A stretch of DNA of 22,256 nucleotides, taken from positions 1-22,256 of the IMG/VR virus record IMGVR_UViG_3300031774_004116; one strand, given 5' to 3'. Positions 8,417 through 16,135 of the stretch are shown here, in pieces. Source of the DNA: a virus. A program made the translations under genes and the position numbers. Below the pieces are notes generated by a model, which searched no databases, had not been told where the DNA came from, and saw only the letters and a list, made by a program, of their open reading frames with translations. Position 1 is the stretch's first letter. The number at the start of each line of letters is the position of its first letter.

Positions 8417-10810
8417 ATGAGCTTCTCAGATTCAAAAAAAGTGGTTATACCAAAGGCGGATCCAGTAAAAAAATACGGGAACACTTTTCAGGTGGCTAAT
8501 ATATACCTAACTCATTCAGAGTATGCGAGAGAAGATTCGATAGTGCCTGAGTTTCACACACTTTTATCCACGCATCATCAAAATTTTCAGGGCGAGGAGC
8601 TAAATTTACACTGGAACTTAAGAGAACCAAGAAATGGATTAATATATGACTCTCAAGATATATTTAAAAACTCATACATTAGTGGTTTTAATGTAGCTAT
8701 ATATGAAAACCTTGATGAAGAAAAAAGAAAAAAAGTAAGAGGCAATAGGAATAAAATATTTGAAACGAATGATTTAAGTGATAATAGCTTATTATATTAT
8801 ATAAGCGGAGACAGAAAAATAAGAAATTATTCAGTTGATGTGGAGGTTGTTGATTTTGCTGGAAATAAAAGCAGTGGAATTTTTACAACAAAAAACCCAC
8901 CGCCAGAATATACGATATTATCTGAAAGTTTTGGAAATGGTATTTTAACGATAAACTACGAAGGTCTTAAAGATACTGATGGAAACGATATATCGAATAA
9001 CTTTCAAACATTAGAGTTATATCACTTTACAGGATTAACCTCTGGGGTTAGTGGCGTGGTTAGTCAAGAGGATGACTATTTTAATACAGCTGTAAGGTCG
9101 GTTACTGGACTCAATAATAGCCTTAGTATAGAGCTTTATCCAGAAGAGTTTAATTATTTAATGCCGCTAGGAGTTGATCAATTTTCAACAGGTGAAAATA
9201 ATAATAATTACTCAGCCAGGAAGTATCAACCTTATATAAATTCATTATACGGTCAGAGAATAAGCGGGGGAGATGCTTACTATTTTACTTTCGATAAAAA
9301 TTATAGTAGTGACTCTCAGTTTGTAGAAACATGTTATGGTTTAACTGGAGAAGGTGAAACCTCTCAGGCGGTTTATGGGTATAATGATATTATATATTTA
9401 GATAGCGGTGTTATAGACTCGGAAGCATATTATGGCACTAACGAAGAGAATCAATATGTATTTGATAATTCATTATATTTTCAAGATAGTTTTTATACTG
9501 GATTATTTATAGATGCACCAAGAGAAGAAATAACTGGATATATAGGTTCTGGGGCGGGTAACTCATGGGTAAGTAATAACCCTATATATTTAGAAGAAGG
9601 TTCGGGGATATATAATGTTTACAATTATGGGTTTTATAATGCAGGCGAGCAGGCATTCTCATGCTCAACCTCTGGATTAAACGAAGAGATAGTTGGTACT
9701 TATTCTATGCCAAAAGATAACCCTAACAGCTATGATATAAAATTTAGATCAGGGGAAAGGTTTTCAAAAACATTGGAAGAGTCGGCATCTTACTTAAATG
9801 AAATTGGTGAAATGCCTGCAGTTATACTTAACCCATACCAATTAGAATTAATTAAAAAAATGGGTTACGGAAATGGGTGGGTAGGATTAAGAAGAAATAA
9901 AGTTGGTATACTTTCTGGAGTTTTTTCTGAAAGATTCTTGAATGATGAAATTTTCTTAGAGGTAGACTTTCAACAAGAATCACAAAGAACAATAGAAACC
10001 ATAAATTCTGAGAACGAAATAGAGTATGGATTAATTACGTCAAACGATGTGGGAGAGCATTGGTGTTGGGCTAATTCTAATGGAACACATATTTATAAAT
10101 ATGCGGGCAGTGGATACGGGAAAGTAAGAGAAGCTCATTTAAGTATAGATTTAAAAAATAAAGTTAGGGGTAATATTATAAGTTCATATGCAGCTACCGG
10201 AGTATCACCAATAATGGAATTCAGTGGAGTGTCTATAGATAAAAATAATAATACATTTCAGGCAAATTACACTTTTGTTGATACCTTTTATAACCCAGAA
10301 GAGCAGCAAGGATATTTAGCTAATAATTACAATGTAACAGGGATATATTTATATGGATCTGATCAACAAGATTTCAATATCTCTGAGGAAAATTTACTCG
10401 AAGTATACAGCCAAGAAAATGGAGGAATACAGAATACTATATCATATGGATTTAGTGGCGATATTAACCCTAATAAATATATTAGCATGATTCCGTTTGA
10501 TACAATAGGATCAGGTATATTACATAAAGAAGAGTTTACTTTAACGAAAGCTGCCCAGAATCATATTTTTAATTTAGACGAAGCGAAGGATGCTAACCAA
10601 AATTGGATAAGCGGATCATTTGATTACCACCACAACACCATACCAGATTTAACTTTTGGGGTTTACTATAGCGGGGACCCTGCTGGATTTACCAATATTA
10701 ATGCTACCGTTAGTGGGTCGCCTAGTGCTGAGGGGGCTGTATTCTTCTTAAGTAGCATACCAAGTGAATACGGCTACACCTTGCATGTCAACTCAGTTGA
10801 TCAAACCTAG
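8417..10810 (+). CDS. Large tail fibre-like protein with FN3-like and lectin-like parts
   Basis: This 797-residue protein directly follows gpJ and is probably part of the tail tip or a fibre. Residues about 25-160 resemble a fibronectin type III-like beta domain (LNLHWNLREPRNG, GFNVAIYE, YSVDVEVVDFAGNKSSG), continuing the style of the gpJ C-terminus. The rest is rich in Gly, Ser, Asn and Tyr, as expected for fibre beta structure. Residues about 443-560 look like a C-type-lectin-like fold: an alpha-helical SKTLEESASYLNEIGEMPAVI, GYGNGWVGLRR (483-493) and WCW (549-551). No signal peptide or transmembrane segment is seen. It may serve as the replaceable receptor-binding part. No Shine-Dalgarno is visible, so translation is probably coupled to gpJ. 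Its 3' end overlaps the convergent gene by 18 bases. Confidence 0.6.
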   Translation: MSFSDSKKVVIPKADPVKKYGNTFQVANIYLTHSEYAREDSIVPEFHTLLSTHHQNFQGEELNLHWNLREPRNGLIYDSQDIFKNSYISGFNVAIYENLDEEKRKKVRGNRNKIFETNDLSDNSLLYYISGDRKIRNYSVDVEVVDFAGNKSSGIFTTKNPPPEYTILSESFGNGILTINYEGLKDTDGNDISNNFQTLELYHFTGLTSGVSGVVSQEDDYFNTAVRSVTGLNNSLSIELYPEEFNYLMPLGVDQFSTGENNNNYSARKYQPYINSLYGQRISGGDAYYFTFDKNYSSDSQFVETCYGLTGEGETSQAVYGYNDIIYLDSGVIDSEAYYGTNEENQYVFDNSLYFQDSFYTGLFIDAPREEITGYIGSGAGNSWVSNNPIYLEEGSGIYNVYNYGFYNAGEQAFSCSTSGLNEEIVGTYSMPKDNPNSYDIKFRSGERFSKTLEESASYLNEIGEMPAVILNPYQLELIKKMGYGNGWVGLRRNKVGILSGVFSERFLNDEIFLEVDFQQESQRTIETINSENEIEYGLITSNDVGEHWCWANSNGTHIYKYAGSGYGKVREAHLSIDLKNKVRGNIISSYAATGVSPIMEFSGVSIDKNNNTFQANYTFVDTFYNPEEQQGYLANNYNVTGIYLYGSDQQDFNISEENLLEVYSQENGGIQNTISYGFSGDINPNKYISMIPFDTIGSGILHKEEFTLTKAAQNHIFNLDEAKDANQNWISGSFDYHHNTIPDLTFGVYYSGDPAGFTNINATVSGSPSAEGAVFFLSSIPSEYGYTLHVNSVDQT

Positions 10811-11602
10811 CATCACCCTAGTTTCCTTGCCTGGAATGTCTTCCCAAGAGTTAGCATCCTTAACAGCATCATTCTGATAAATGCCCTCGGTTTTTTCTTG
10901 CCACCAAGTCTTGATATATTTCTTCCTGAAGTCCTCAAAGGACTCGCAGCCAAGAGATTCCTCAGCTTTATGTTTAAGTAAGCTTGTAGGGCTAAGCGGG
11001 TTAACTCCAGACTTAGATTTTTTGCTATTATAACTAGGTGTACCAGAGGAGTCAGATTTATCTATCTCGTCGTCACCAACGATATGAACCTGAAGGAAGT
11101 TTCTCACACAACGAACAAATGCTCTGTTGCATGCTATGGTCTCTAGAAATTTTGTAGCAAAACTGCTAGTATTGTCTAATGTAGCATTAGCCATATCTTG
11201 AAACTCGACAGGACTTCCAAATGTTTCGTAATTCGACAAGAAAGTCATTTTACAGACAACAGCTACATGGTCTAGTTCACACCTTACGGTTTCATAACTT
11301 ACATCAGAAAAACCCCTCAGCTTTGCAAGCTCTTTAATTCCGCTAAGTTTTATTAAAAGCTGGTAATCTGCTAGACCATCTATAGACCGAGGTGTGTCTT
11401 TACCTCTTGATTGAAACCATCCACGGTTAGGAAATAAATGCTCTTCACCAACCATAGCCCTCCAGTTAATTGAACCATCATCATTGAAGGAATATTGTAC
11501 ATTTTTTAATAAACCATTCTCATCTCTACTAAAGAGGCTTGGTCCCAATGAATTGTCTACACTACTGTTTTCTTTACTGTCTTCTTGTTTTGTCTTCGGC
11601 AT
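10793..11602 (-). CDS. Putative ERF/Rad52-like single-strand annealing protein
   Basis: This 269-residue soluble protein has no unambiguous family signature that I can name. Its core (about 45-180) has the outline of ERF/Rad52-type phage annealing proteins: beta strands (YETVRCELDHVAVVCKMTFL), then a helix FATKFLETIACNRAFVRCVR leading to NFLQVHIVGDDEID. This resembles the conserved ERF helix that ends near acidic residues. A Ser/Lys-rich linker (about 182-203) joins it to a conserved-looking C-terminal segment with FEDFRKKYIKTWW. Such proteins anneal single strands in phage recombination and replication, which suits the nearby SSB. It begins inside the end of the GT9 gene (29-base overlap), so it belongs to the same operon. 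Other DNA-metabolism roles are possible. Confidence 0.4.
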   Translation of the reverse strand: MPKTKQEDSKENSSVDNSLGPSLFSRDENGLLKNVQYSFNDDGSINWRAMVGEEHLFPNRGWFQSRGKDTPRSIDGLADYQLLIKLSGIKELAKLRGFSDVSYETVRCELDHVAVVCKMTFLSNYETFGSPVEFQDMANATLDNTSSFATKFLETIACNRAFVRCVRNFLQVHIVGDDEIDKSDSSGTPSYNSKKSKSGVNPLSPTSLLKHKAEESLGCESFEDFRKKYIKTWWQEKTEGIYQNDAVKDANSWEDIPGKETRVMLGLIN

Positions 11603-12755
11603 AATTATATATATTTAGATAATCAATTTCTTCCCAGAAATCGTCTGTGTCAATAAACTTCTCAGGACTTCCTGATTTCTCTATGCCAGCTTTCCATGCA
11701 GCTTTACTAGAGTATTTTTTATTCTTTGACACAATGGTTTTATTACTATGATAGTAAGTATTATCGCATAGCCGTTCACAAAAGTCAAGGTCTTTTTTGG
11801 AGGTTAAATCATAACCGTTAATAACAAAGTCAAAAAATTTAAATCTATAATCATTTATTTTATTTTCGTCTTTACATATTAATGTATGTTTTATGTTTAA
11901 TGAAGATAATTGAGACAAGTAATCTACATCAATATCCGAATCATCAAGGAAAATAGTAATAGCTGCTATGTTTTTCTTGAAGTAATATAATACATTTGGA
12001 TTGATTTTTTTACTTATCATTAGGTTTACTCTTTTGTGCAGCCAGGGAGTTAACATTTCTTCATCGAGATGATAATCGCATCTAAGGTTAACCAATCGCT
12101 TTGGGTCAAAATTAGAATTAGGTTTAAAGTCAGGGACTACTTCAAGAATTTTACTATGATAATGCTTTCCAATATTTAATGTTCTATATGTATTAAATAA
12201 ATCATTATCAATATCTAATAATTCAAGAACCTCTTCGGCTACATCTTCAGGAAGAATGCCATCAATAGTTTTAGGATCTTCCTCAACGGCATATGAAGCC
12301 TTATTTCCATCTTTCGGTGAGTTTATACAGGTAGATGTATTACCCCAAATAGGCCCAGAGTTTGTGATCCACATATTAGAATAAAGCCCAACAACTGGTT
12401 TGTTGTAAGCAGATGCTAGGTGAACACAGAGACTGTCTACACCAACATGTAGAGTACTTTTCTCTACAATATAACATAATTGCTTTATGGTTGTTTTACC
12501 TCTCAGGTCTAAATCAATATTACCAGCCAATGGGTTTTCTTTTTCCCCGACCTGAACTATAGAGATATCCCCGATATATTTTTTTAACAAGTAAACAACC
12601 TGATCCCAATGAGCATAATCTCTTGATTGAAATTTATTAGTAGTTTGTATAGTAATATATTTATCTACATTAATCGGAAAATAATGAGATAGTACTGTAG
12701 GTCTAGAGATTTTAACCCCTAAGCATTTAGCGTACTCTTCAATTAAGTGACTCAT
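11574..12755 (-). CDS. GT9 heptosyltransferase-like protein: C-terminal half plus unknown domain
   Basis: The first ~180 residues of this 393-residue protein correspond to the second (nucleotide-sugar-binding) half of a GT9 ADP-heptose-type glycosyltransferase. Visible features are MSHLIEEYAKCLGV, the strand KYITIQTTN, HWDQVVYLLKKY, and the family signature VGVDSLCVHLASAYNKPVVGLYS (104-126). The matching N-terminal half is not here; it is the C-terminal end of the gene just upstream. Residues about 200-393 are an unrecognised alpha/beta region (VNLRCDYHLDEEML and following). Start ATG overlaps the upstream TGA in an ATGA arrangement, so it is either made separately by reinitiation or joined by a frameshift. 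The sugar it handles cannot be read from sequence. Confidence 0.75.
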   Translation of the reverse strand: MSHLIEEYAKCLGVKISRPTVLSHYFPINVDKYITIQTTNKFQSRDYAHWDQVVYLLKKYIGDISIVQVGEKENPLAGNIDLDLRGKTTIKQLCYIVEKSTLHVGVDSLCVHLASAYNKPVVGLYSNMWITNSGPIWGNTSTCINSPKDGNKASYAVEEDPKTIDGILPEDVAEEVLELLDIDNDLFNTYRTLNIGKHYHSKILEVVPDFKPNSNFDPKRLVNLRCDYHLDEEMLTPWLHKRVNLMISKKINPNVLYYFKKNIAAITIFLDDSDIDVDYLSQLSSLNIKHTLICKDENKINDYRFKFFDFVINGYDLTSKKDLDFCERLCDNTYYHSNKTIVSKNKKYSSKAAWKAGIEKSGSPEKFIDTDDFWEEIDYLNIYNYAEDKTRRQ

Positions 12756-12780
12756 AGATCTGAAAAAAGGTTTAGGGAGT
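12752..12780 (-). other. Junction that splits the GT9 domain: T6 run and ATGA overlap
   Basis: On the minus strand, the frame of the upstream gene runs AAC CTT TTT TCA GAT CTA TGA. The downstream ATG uses the last A of CTA, a -1 shift. The -1 frame is open from a TAA about 27 bases before the ATG, so a -1 slip anywhere in that short stretch would give one continuous protein. A run of six T (plus-strand 12763-12768) sits in it and could allow slippage. It is not a canonical X XXY YYZ heptamer in the zero frame. Alternatives are reinitiation at ATGA, a real inactivating mutation, or a sequencing error. Confidence 0.5.
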
Positions 12781-14686
12781 TAATATCCTGCCCATTATGG
12801 GTATATACAGCAGTCCTTTGGGTTGTAACATAGGGGAGGTATGCAATATCAAAATAACCCTTCCTGTGCCCTTTCCCTTCAAGGTTAAAAATATTATCAA
12901 AACTTTCGTGATACTTTAAAACTTTATGTACATCAGGGTGATCCTCAATTAAATCAAAAAAAGATGGTTTTGTAAAAAAATAAATATTTTTATTTGGGTA
13001 TAGTTTTTTAAGATTACTAATTAACGAATTAACCATAAGAACATCGCCGGCACTCTCAGGCATAACAACAGCAATTCTTTGAGAAGGATCTTCTTTATCT
13101 AAAAATTCAGATAAATCAACCGAGTCTTCTATTTTAGAATTTTCTTTATCCGCCACACTCTGGAAATATTTCAAGATTTCAGATCTACTGAACCCGCTAG
13201 AAAGTTTTTTCATCCAGTGGGCATGACCCTCATTGTCGTGAGGGTCGATATCCATATTTAAAATATTTTTATATATATCAGATAACCAAATAGAGTCATC
13301 TTTGATGTCTGGTGGATTGTATGATGCATTCCTCTTTTTTTCAGAGAAGTCAAAATCCCAGTTGGTTTTAGGCATATTGTCTAATATTTTTTCAAGTTTT
13401 CTGCCAACAACTTTAATGGAATAATTATCTATAACATACTTCCTTGCTTTTTTACCCATTTCGGATTTTTTACTAATACCCATATCGTAAACACATGATA
13501 TTTGATCCGATATACTATTGGGCGATGTACTGGCTTTTATGAATTGAGTACCAGGCTCTCTGTACTCTGTCCATTCAAGTGGAAGACCTGCACTATGGTT
13601 GGTGCAATGCTCTTCCCCACAACTATAGTTTGTGACCAATGTAACTAACTCGCAAAGCTTAGCCTCTTGAATTGGTATTTCCTGACCGCCAGAAGTAAAT
13701 GGGTGACAGTAAACATCCATTAAGTTATATATTTCGTTTAACTGAGATTCTGTAACTCCGTTTTTTACATTAGTGGTGTTTTGACTTTTTTCACTTTTGC
13801 AAAAACGACAGTCTAGCTCTTGACCTGAGTAGGGTTTAACCTCATACTGTTTACATTTATTGCAGTAATAAGTAGTTAATACATCAAACCTATCTATGTT
13901 TTTTTCCTTGATTAGTCTAGGTATATCCCAACCCTCATCCCAATGAGTATGAAGGAGTAATTTGGCATTTGAATCTGGGTGTTTAGATTTAAAGAGAGCA
14001 AAGCCATCTAGGAGGTTAGGGACACTTTTTCTTAATTGATTCCTGAATACGAAGCCTATAATGAATGCATCATTATCTATCGAGTTTCTACTTCTTAATT
14101 GACTAGAGTCAATTTTATAAAAATTATCACAATTAACTATTCCGTGTAGGGTTTTTACGTGGCTATGGCCAAGTTTAGCCATCTCACGTTCCGCGAACTC
14201 GGCCCACACGAAGTAGTTCTTTATATTATTGGCGGCATCAACCGCTAGTGGTAGCATGGGCTCTGAGTCAATAGTAGTCCATACCATGCAGTTGATTTTA
14301 TTCCACCATTTTCTTTCCCAGTAATTATTAAATGCCCATATGTCTTCAGCGCCTATGTAAATATCAGGTTTGTGTTCTTTTATTAGTTCGTCAATAGTTT
14401 CAGACCCATAACTGGCCGACCTAGCAAGACTTGGGTCTTTGTTTAACCTCGCCAGTTTTGCCTTGTCATCAGGAAGGGTGCCAACACACTTCCATGGTAA
14501 AGTTGATAAGGGTTGGTAAGATTTGGGGAATCCGTTGGCAGCTTCAATTATCTCATACTTTCCAGTAGAATAAAGGTATTGCAATACATTTTTTGAATTC
14601 TTACCGAATCCAGTAAATGACTTACAGAAGTTACTGTGGAATAGTATTTTCTTTCTACTATTTTTTTTAGAGCTTCTTTTAGTCAT
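12752..14686 (-). CDS. Multidomain glycosyltransferase: GT4 with zinc ribbon, DUF4214-like, GT9 N-half
   Basis: About 644 residues from the ATG at 14686; a TTG three bases earlier is also possible, and the numbers below count from that TTG. Residues 14-440 form a GT-B fold of the GT4 type (ILFHSNFCKSFTGFGKNS at the start; IGFVFRNQLRKSVPNLLDGF at 211-230). The usual EX7E region reads SGGQEIPIQEAK (333-344), with Gly in place of the first Glu. A zinc-ribbon-like insert, Cys276/279 and Cys294/297 (CNKC...CRFC), lies inside the second Rossmann domain. Residues 466-515 look like DUF4214 (LSDIYKNILNMDIDP, HWMKKLSSGFSRSEILKYF). Residues 537-645 are the first half of GT9 (IAVVMPESAGDVLMVNSLI). The ATG overlaps the preceding gene's stop as ATGACTAA. 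It probably acts in the cytoplasm on host or viral glycans. Confidence 0.8.
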   Translation of the reverse strand: MTKRSSKKNSRKKILFHSNFCKSFTGFGKNSKNVLQYLYSTGKYEIIEAANGFPKSYQPLSTLPWKCVGTLPDDKAKLARLNKDPSLARSASYGSETIDELIKEHKPDIYIGAEDIWAFNNYWERKWWNKINCMVWTTIDSEPMLPLAVDAANNIKNYFVWAEFAEREMAKLGHSHVKTLHGIVNCDNFYKIDSSQLRSRNSIDNDAFIIGFVFRNQLRKSVPNLLDGFALFKSKHPDSNAKLLLHTHWDEGWDIPRLIKEKNIDRFDVLTTYYCNKCKQYEVKPYSGQELDCRFCKSEKSQNTTNVKNGVTESQLNEIYNLMDVYCHPFTSGGQEIPIQEAKLCELVTLVTNYSCGEEHCTNHSAGLPLEWTEYREPGTQFIKASTSPNSISDQISCVYDMGISKKSEMGKKARKYVIDNYSIKVVGRKLEKILDNMPKTNWDFDFSEKKRNASYNPPDIKDDSIWLSDIYKNILNMDIDPHDNEGHAHWMKKLSSGFSRSEILKYFQSVADKENSKIEDSVDLSEFLDKEDPSQRIAVVMPESAGDVLMVNSLISNLKKLYPNKNIYFFTKPSFFDLIEDHPDVHKVLKYHESFDNIFNLEGKGHRKGYFDIAYLPYVTTQRTAVYTHNGQDINSLNLFSDL

Positions 14687-15233
14687 CAAATGGTTCTATA
14701 TCATTATTAAATGATTCAGTGATTTTTTTAATTCTATGAGAATAAATTCTTTCAAGCACGACAGTAAGGAAAGAAGATAGGCATTCTAACTCACCGGGCT
14801 CAAGGGGCATCTTAAATGTATTGCCACTAGCCCTGGATATACTTAAGCCAAAAGCCGGGACTACCTGTTTTTTAGTTTTGTACTCTTTAGTCTTTGGATC
14901 ATAAGATTTCATAGAAGCCTCTTTATCCCAAGGGCTGAATTTAATGGTGGTTTTAGTGTCACTAGTTTGGTGAAAGGTGTTCCATTCATACCTACTTTTA
15001 ATTGCTGAAATAATGGACCCGCATTCAAACTCGTTTAATTTAACTGTTATATTTTTTTGGGGATCATCTTTGCTACCCATGAATGTACCCCTGTGGCTTT
15101 TGGAATCCCAGGAATGCTGAAGTATTGCAGAAACAAATACTACAGGCTCTTTACTATTCTTGTCATAACCCATGGAGAAACTAAATCCGCATCCAGAGTT
15201 ATTTTTATTAGGTTTATATATTTGAACACTCAT
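14679..15233 (-). CDS. Possible ssDNA-binding protein, PC4/whirly-like, with SSB-like acidic tip
   Basis: This 184-residue protein is not firmly recognised. It shows two beta-rich blocks, each followed by a helix: VVFVSAILQHSWD ... ITVKLNEFECGSIISAIKSR, and FGLSISRASGNTFKMPLEPGELECLSSFLTVVLERIYS. This beta-sheet-then-helix outline resembles PC4/whirly-type single-strand-binding domains. The C-terminus, NDIEPFDD, looks like the acidic Phe-containing tip by which SSB proteins recruit partners. The Lys-rich middle (about 105-122) could contact nucleic acid. It sits 2 bases after the FmdB-like gene and overlaps the glycosyltransferase gene by 8 bases. The DNA-binding role is inferred from outline, tip and context. 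Confidence 0.35.
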   Translation of the reverse strand: MSVQIYKPNKNNSGCGFSFSMGYDKNSKEPVVFVSAILQHSWDSKSHRGTFMGSKDDPQKNITVKLNEFECGSIISAIKSRYEWNTFHQTSDTKTTIKFSPWDKEASMKSYDPKTKEYKTKKQVVPAFGLSISRASGNTFKMPLEPGELECLSSFLTVVLERIYSHRIKKITESFNNDIEPFDD

Positions 15234-15235
15234 AA

Positions 15236-15622
15236 TTAATTAAAGTCTATTTTTACATTCTTACTTTCGTATGAACTAGGTTTATCTAAATGGTGCTTTA
15301 CTCCATTTCTTTCTTTCGAATAGTTCTTGAAGTAATTTTCCTTCAGGGGGTCAACACCATTGTTTGATTCGGCTCTTTGAGCTGAAAGCTCCGCACTTTT
15401 ATCAAGTAAGTCCCCGACGGATCCTTTCATGTTTGCGGTTTTATTTACAAAGCCATTTTGATCCCAGGGATCAAACGAGGATTCAGTGCTTAACCCAGGT
15501 AATGAAAAAACTCTTGACCATTCTTCTCCATTGTCATCTACGTATTTTTTTTCATCATTCATTCCAAAGAAAACTTCTTTAGTTTCTTCGGTTTTCGGGT
15601 GCTGAAAAATGTACAATGGCAT
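15236..15622 (-). CDS. Conserved phage-type small protein, FmdB-like N-terminus without cysteines
   Basis: This 128-residue hydrophilic protein opens with MPLYIFQHPKTEETKEVFFG and continues DDNGEEWSRVFSLPG. That layout matches the FmdB-type putative regulatory zinc ribbon (MPxYxY..C..C ... C.. ..R.F), but all the zinc-binding cysteines are gone. The remainder is charged and probably partly helical (SVGDLLDKSAELSAQRAESN). Function unknown. It has its own strong sigma-70-type promoter immediately upstream, with the ATG only 8 bases past the -10, so it should be made from a nearly leaderless transcript in addition to any read-through. Confidence 0.6.
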   Translation of the reverse strand: MPLYIFQHPKTEETKEVFFGMNDEKKYVDDNGEEWSRVFSLPGLSTESSFDPWDQNGFVNKTANMKGSVGDLLDKSAELSAQRAESNNGVDPLKENYFKNYSKERNGVKHHLDKPSSYESKNVKIDFN

Positions 15623-15630
15623 AGTGTTTG

Positions 15631-15658
15631 ATTATACCATAATCAACAAATAAGTCAA
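15631..15658 (-). promoter_or_regulatory. Sigma-70-type extended -10 promoter within the early operon
   Basis: On the minus strand the -35 is TTGACT (plus 15653-15658), a 16-base spacer follows, and the -10 is a perfect TATAAT (plus 15631-15636) preceded by TGG, giving an extended -10. It is the best sigma-70 promoter in the window. The ATG of the 128-residue gene is 8 bases downstream, so the transcript would start at or a base or two before the start codon. It would feed the FmdB-like, putative ssDNA-binding, glycosyltransferase and annealing genes. The -35 overlaps the stop of the upstream membrane-protein gene. Confidence 0.75.
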
Positions 15659-15957
15659 TTATTTTTATCTAAATAATTACAAGAAATTTGAATTAAATCA
15701 AGCAGGGAATCAAAAAACCAACATACAGCGCTAGATGCAAGTGGTAAAAGTATTAGTATCGGATTTTCTTCCACATATATATATAAGAAAGTAGAAGATA
15801 AAACTCCACACCAGAATCCTAGACATAAGCTACAATGCAATAAATCTTTTAGTACTTCTGATTTACCGCAAATACAATCCCTTGGCTTTTTTAATATTGA
15901 ACCGTAACGTACGATCCACATTAAACCAACGCAGGATATTAAACTAAGAGTTATCAA
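15655..15957 (-). CDS. Small Cys-rich membrane protein, DUF1360-like
   Basis: This 100-residue protein has about three hydrophobic segments (2-18, 45-62, 67-90), so it is predicted to sit in the host inner membrane. Between the first two lies a Cys-rich loop: CICG (28-31) and HCSLCLGFWCG (41-51), which could bind metal or form disulfides. The pattern of a CxxC(L)GFW motif entering a membrane helix is like small DUF1360-type proteins found in phages and bacteria; the family match is tentative and the function unknown. The start is TTG, overlapping the end of the upstream gene by 14 bases; no upstream in-frame ATG is available. The next ATG, at residue 13, would remove most of the first helix. 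Confidence 0.55.
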   Translation of the reverse strand: MITLSLISCVGLMWIVRYGSILKKPRDCICGKSEVLKDLLHCSLCLGFWCGVLSSTFLYIYVEENPILILLPLASSAVCWFFDSLLDLIQISCNYLDKNN

Positions 15958-16135
15958 GTTCTTGTACGGCCTCTTGGATCGCTAGGAGTTGATCTTTAGT
16001 GAGATGAACCTCTCCCCCAAAGTCATCAGCAAGTGAATACAATTCTTCTTTGTCTTCAGACTTAGCTAAAGCTGGACACCTACCTTTACCACAGCACAGC
16101 AATACTGTGCCGCCTTCTCTTCTTATGTTACTCAT
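15944..16135 (-). CDS. Small phage protein with CCGKGRCP motif
   Basis: This 63-residue protein has VLLCCGKGRCPAL (residues 12-23), then a short acidic segment and the LTKDQLLAIQEAVQEL helix. Three closely spaced cysteines (14, 15, 20) could bind a metal. Not recognised. Start ATG overlaps the stop of the upstream GT4 gene (ATGA), and its own end overlaps the next gene by 14 bases, so it is firmly part of the operon and very likely translated. Confidence 0.55.
   Translation of the reverse strand: MSNIRREGGTVLLCCGKGRCPALAKSEDKEELYSLADDFGGEVHLTKDQLLAIQEAVQELDNS

Noticed and set aside
12752-12768. Classical X XXY YYZ slippery heptamer at the GT9 split
   Set aside because: In the zero frame the T6 run reads CTT TTT TCA, which does not fit the canonical heptamer; only a non-standard slip or reinitiation is supported.
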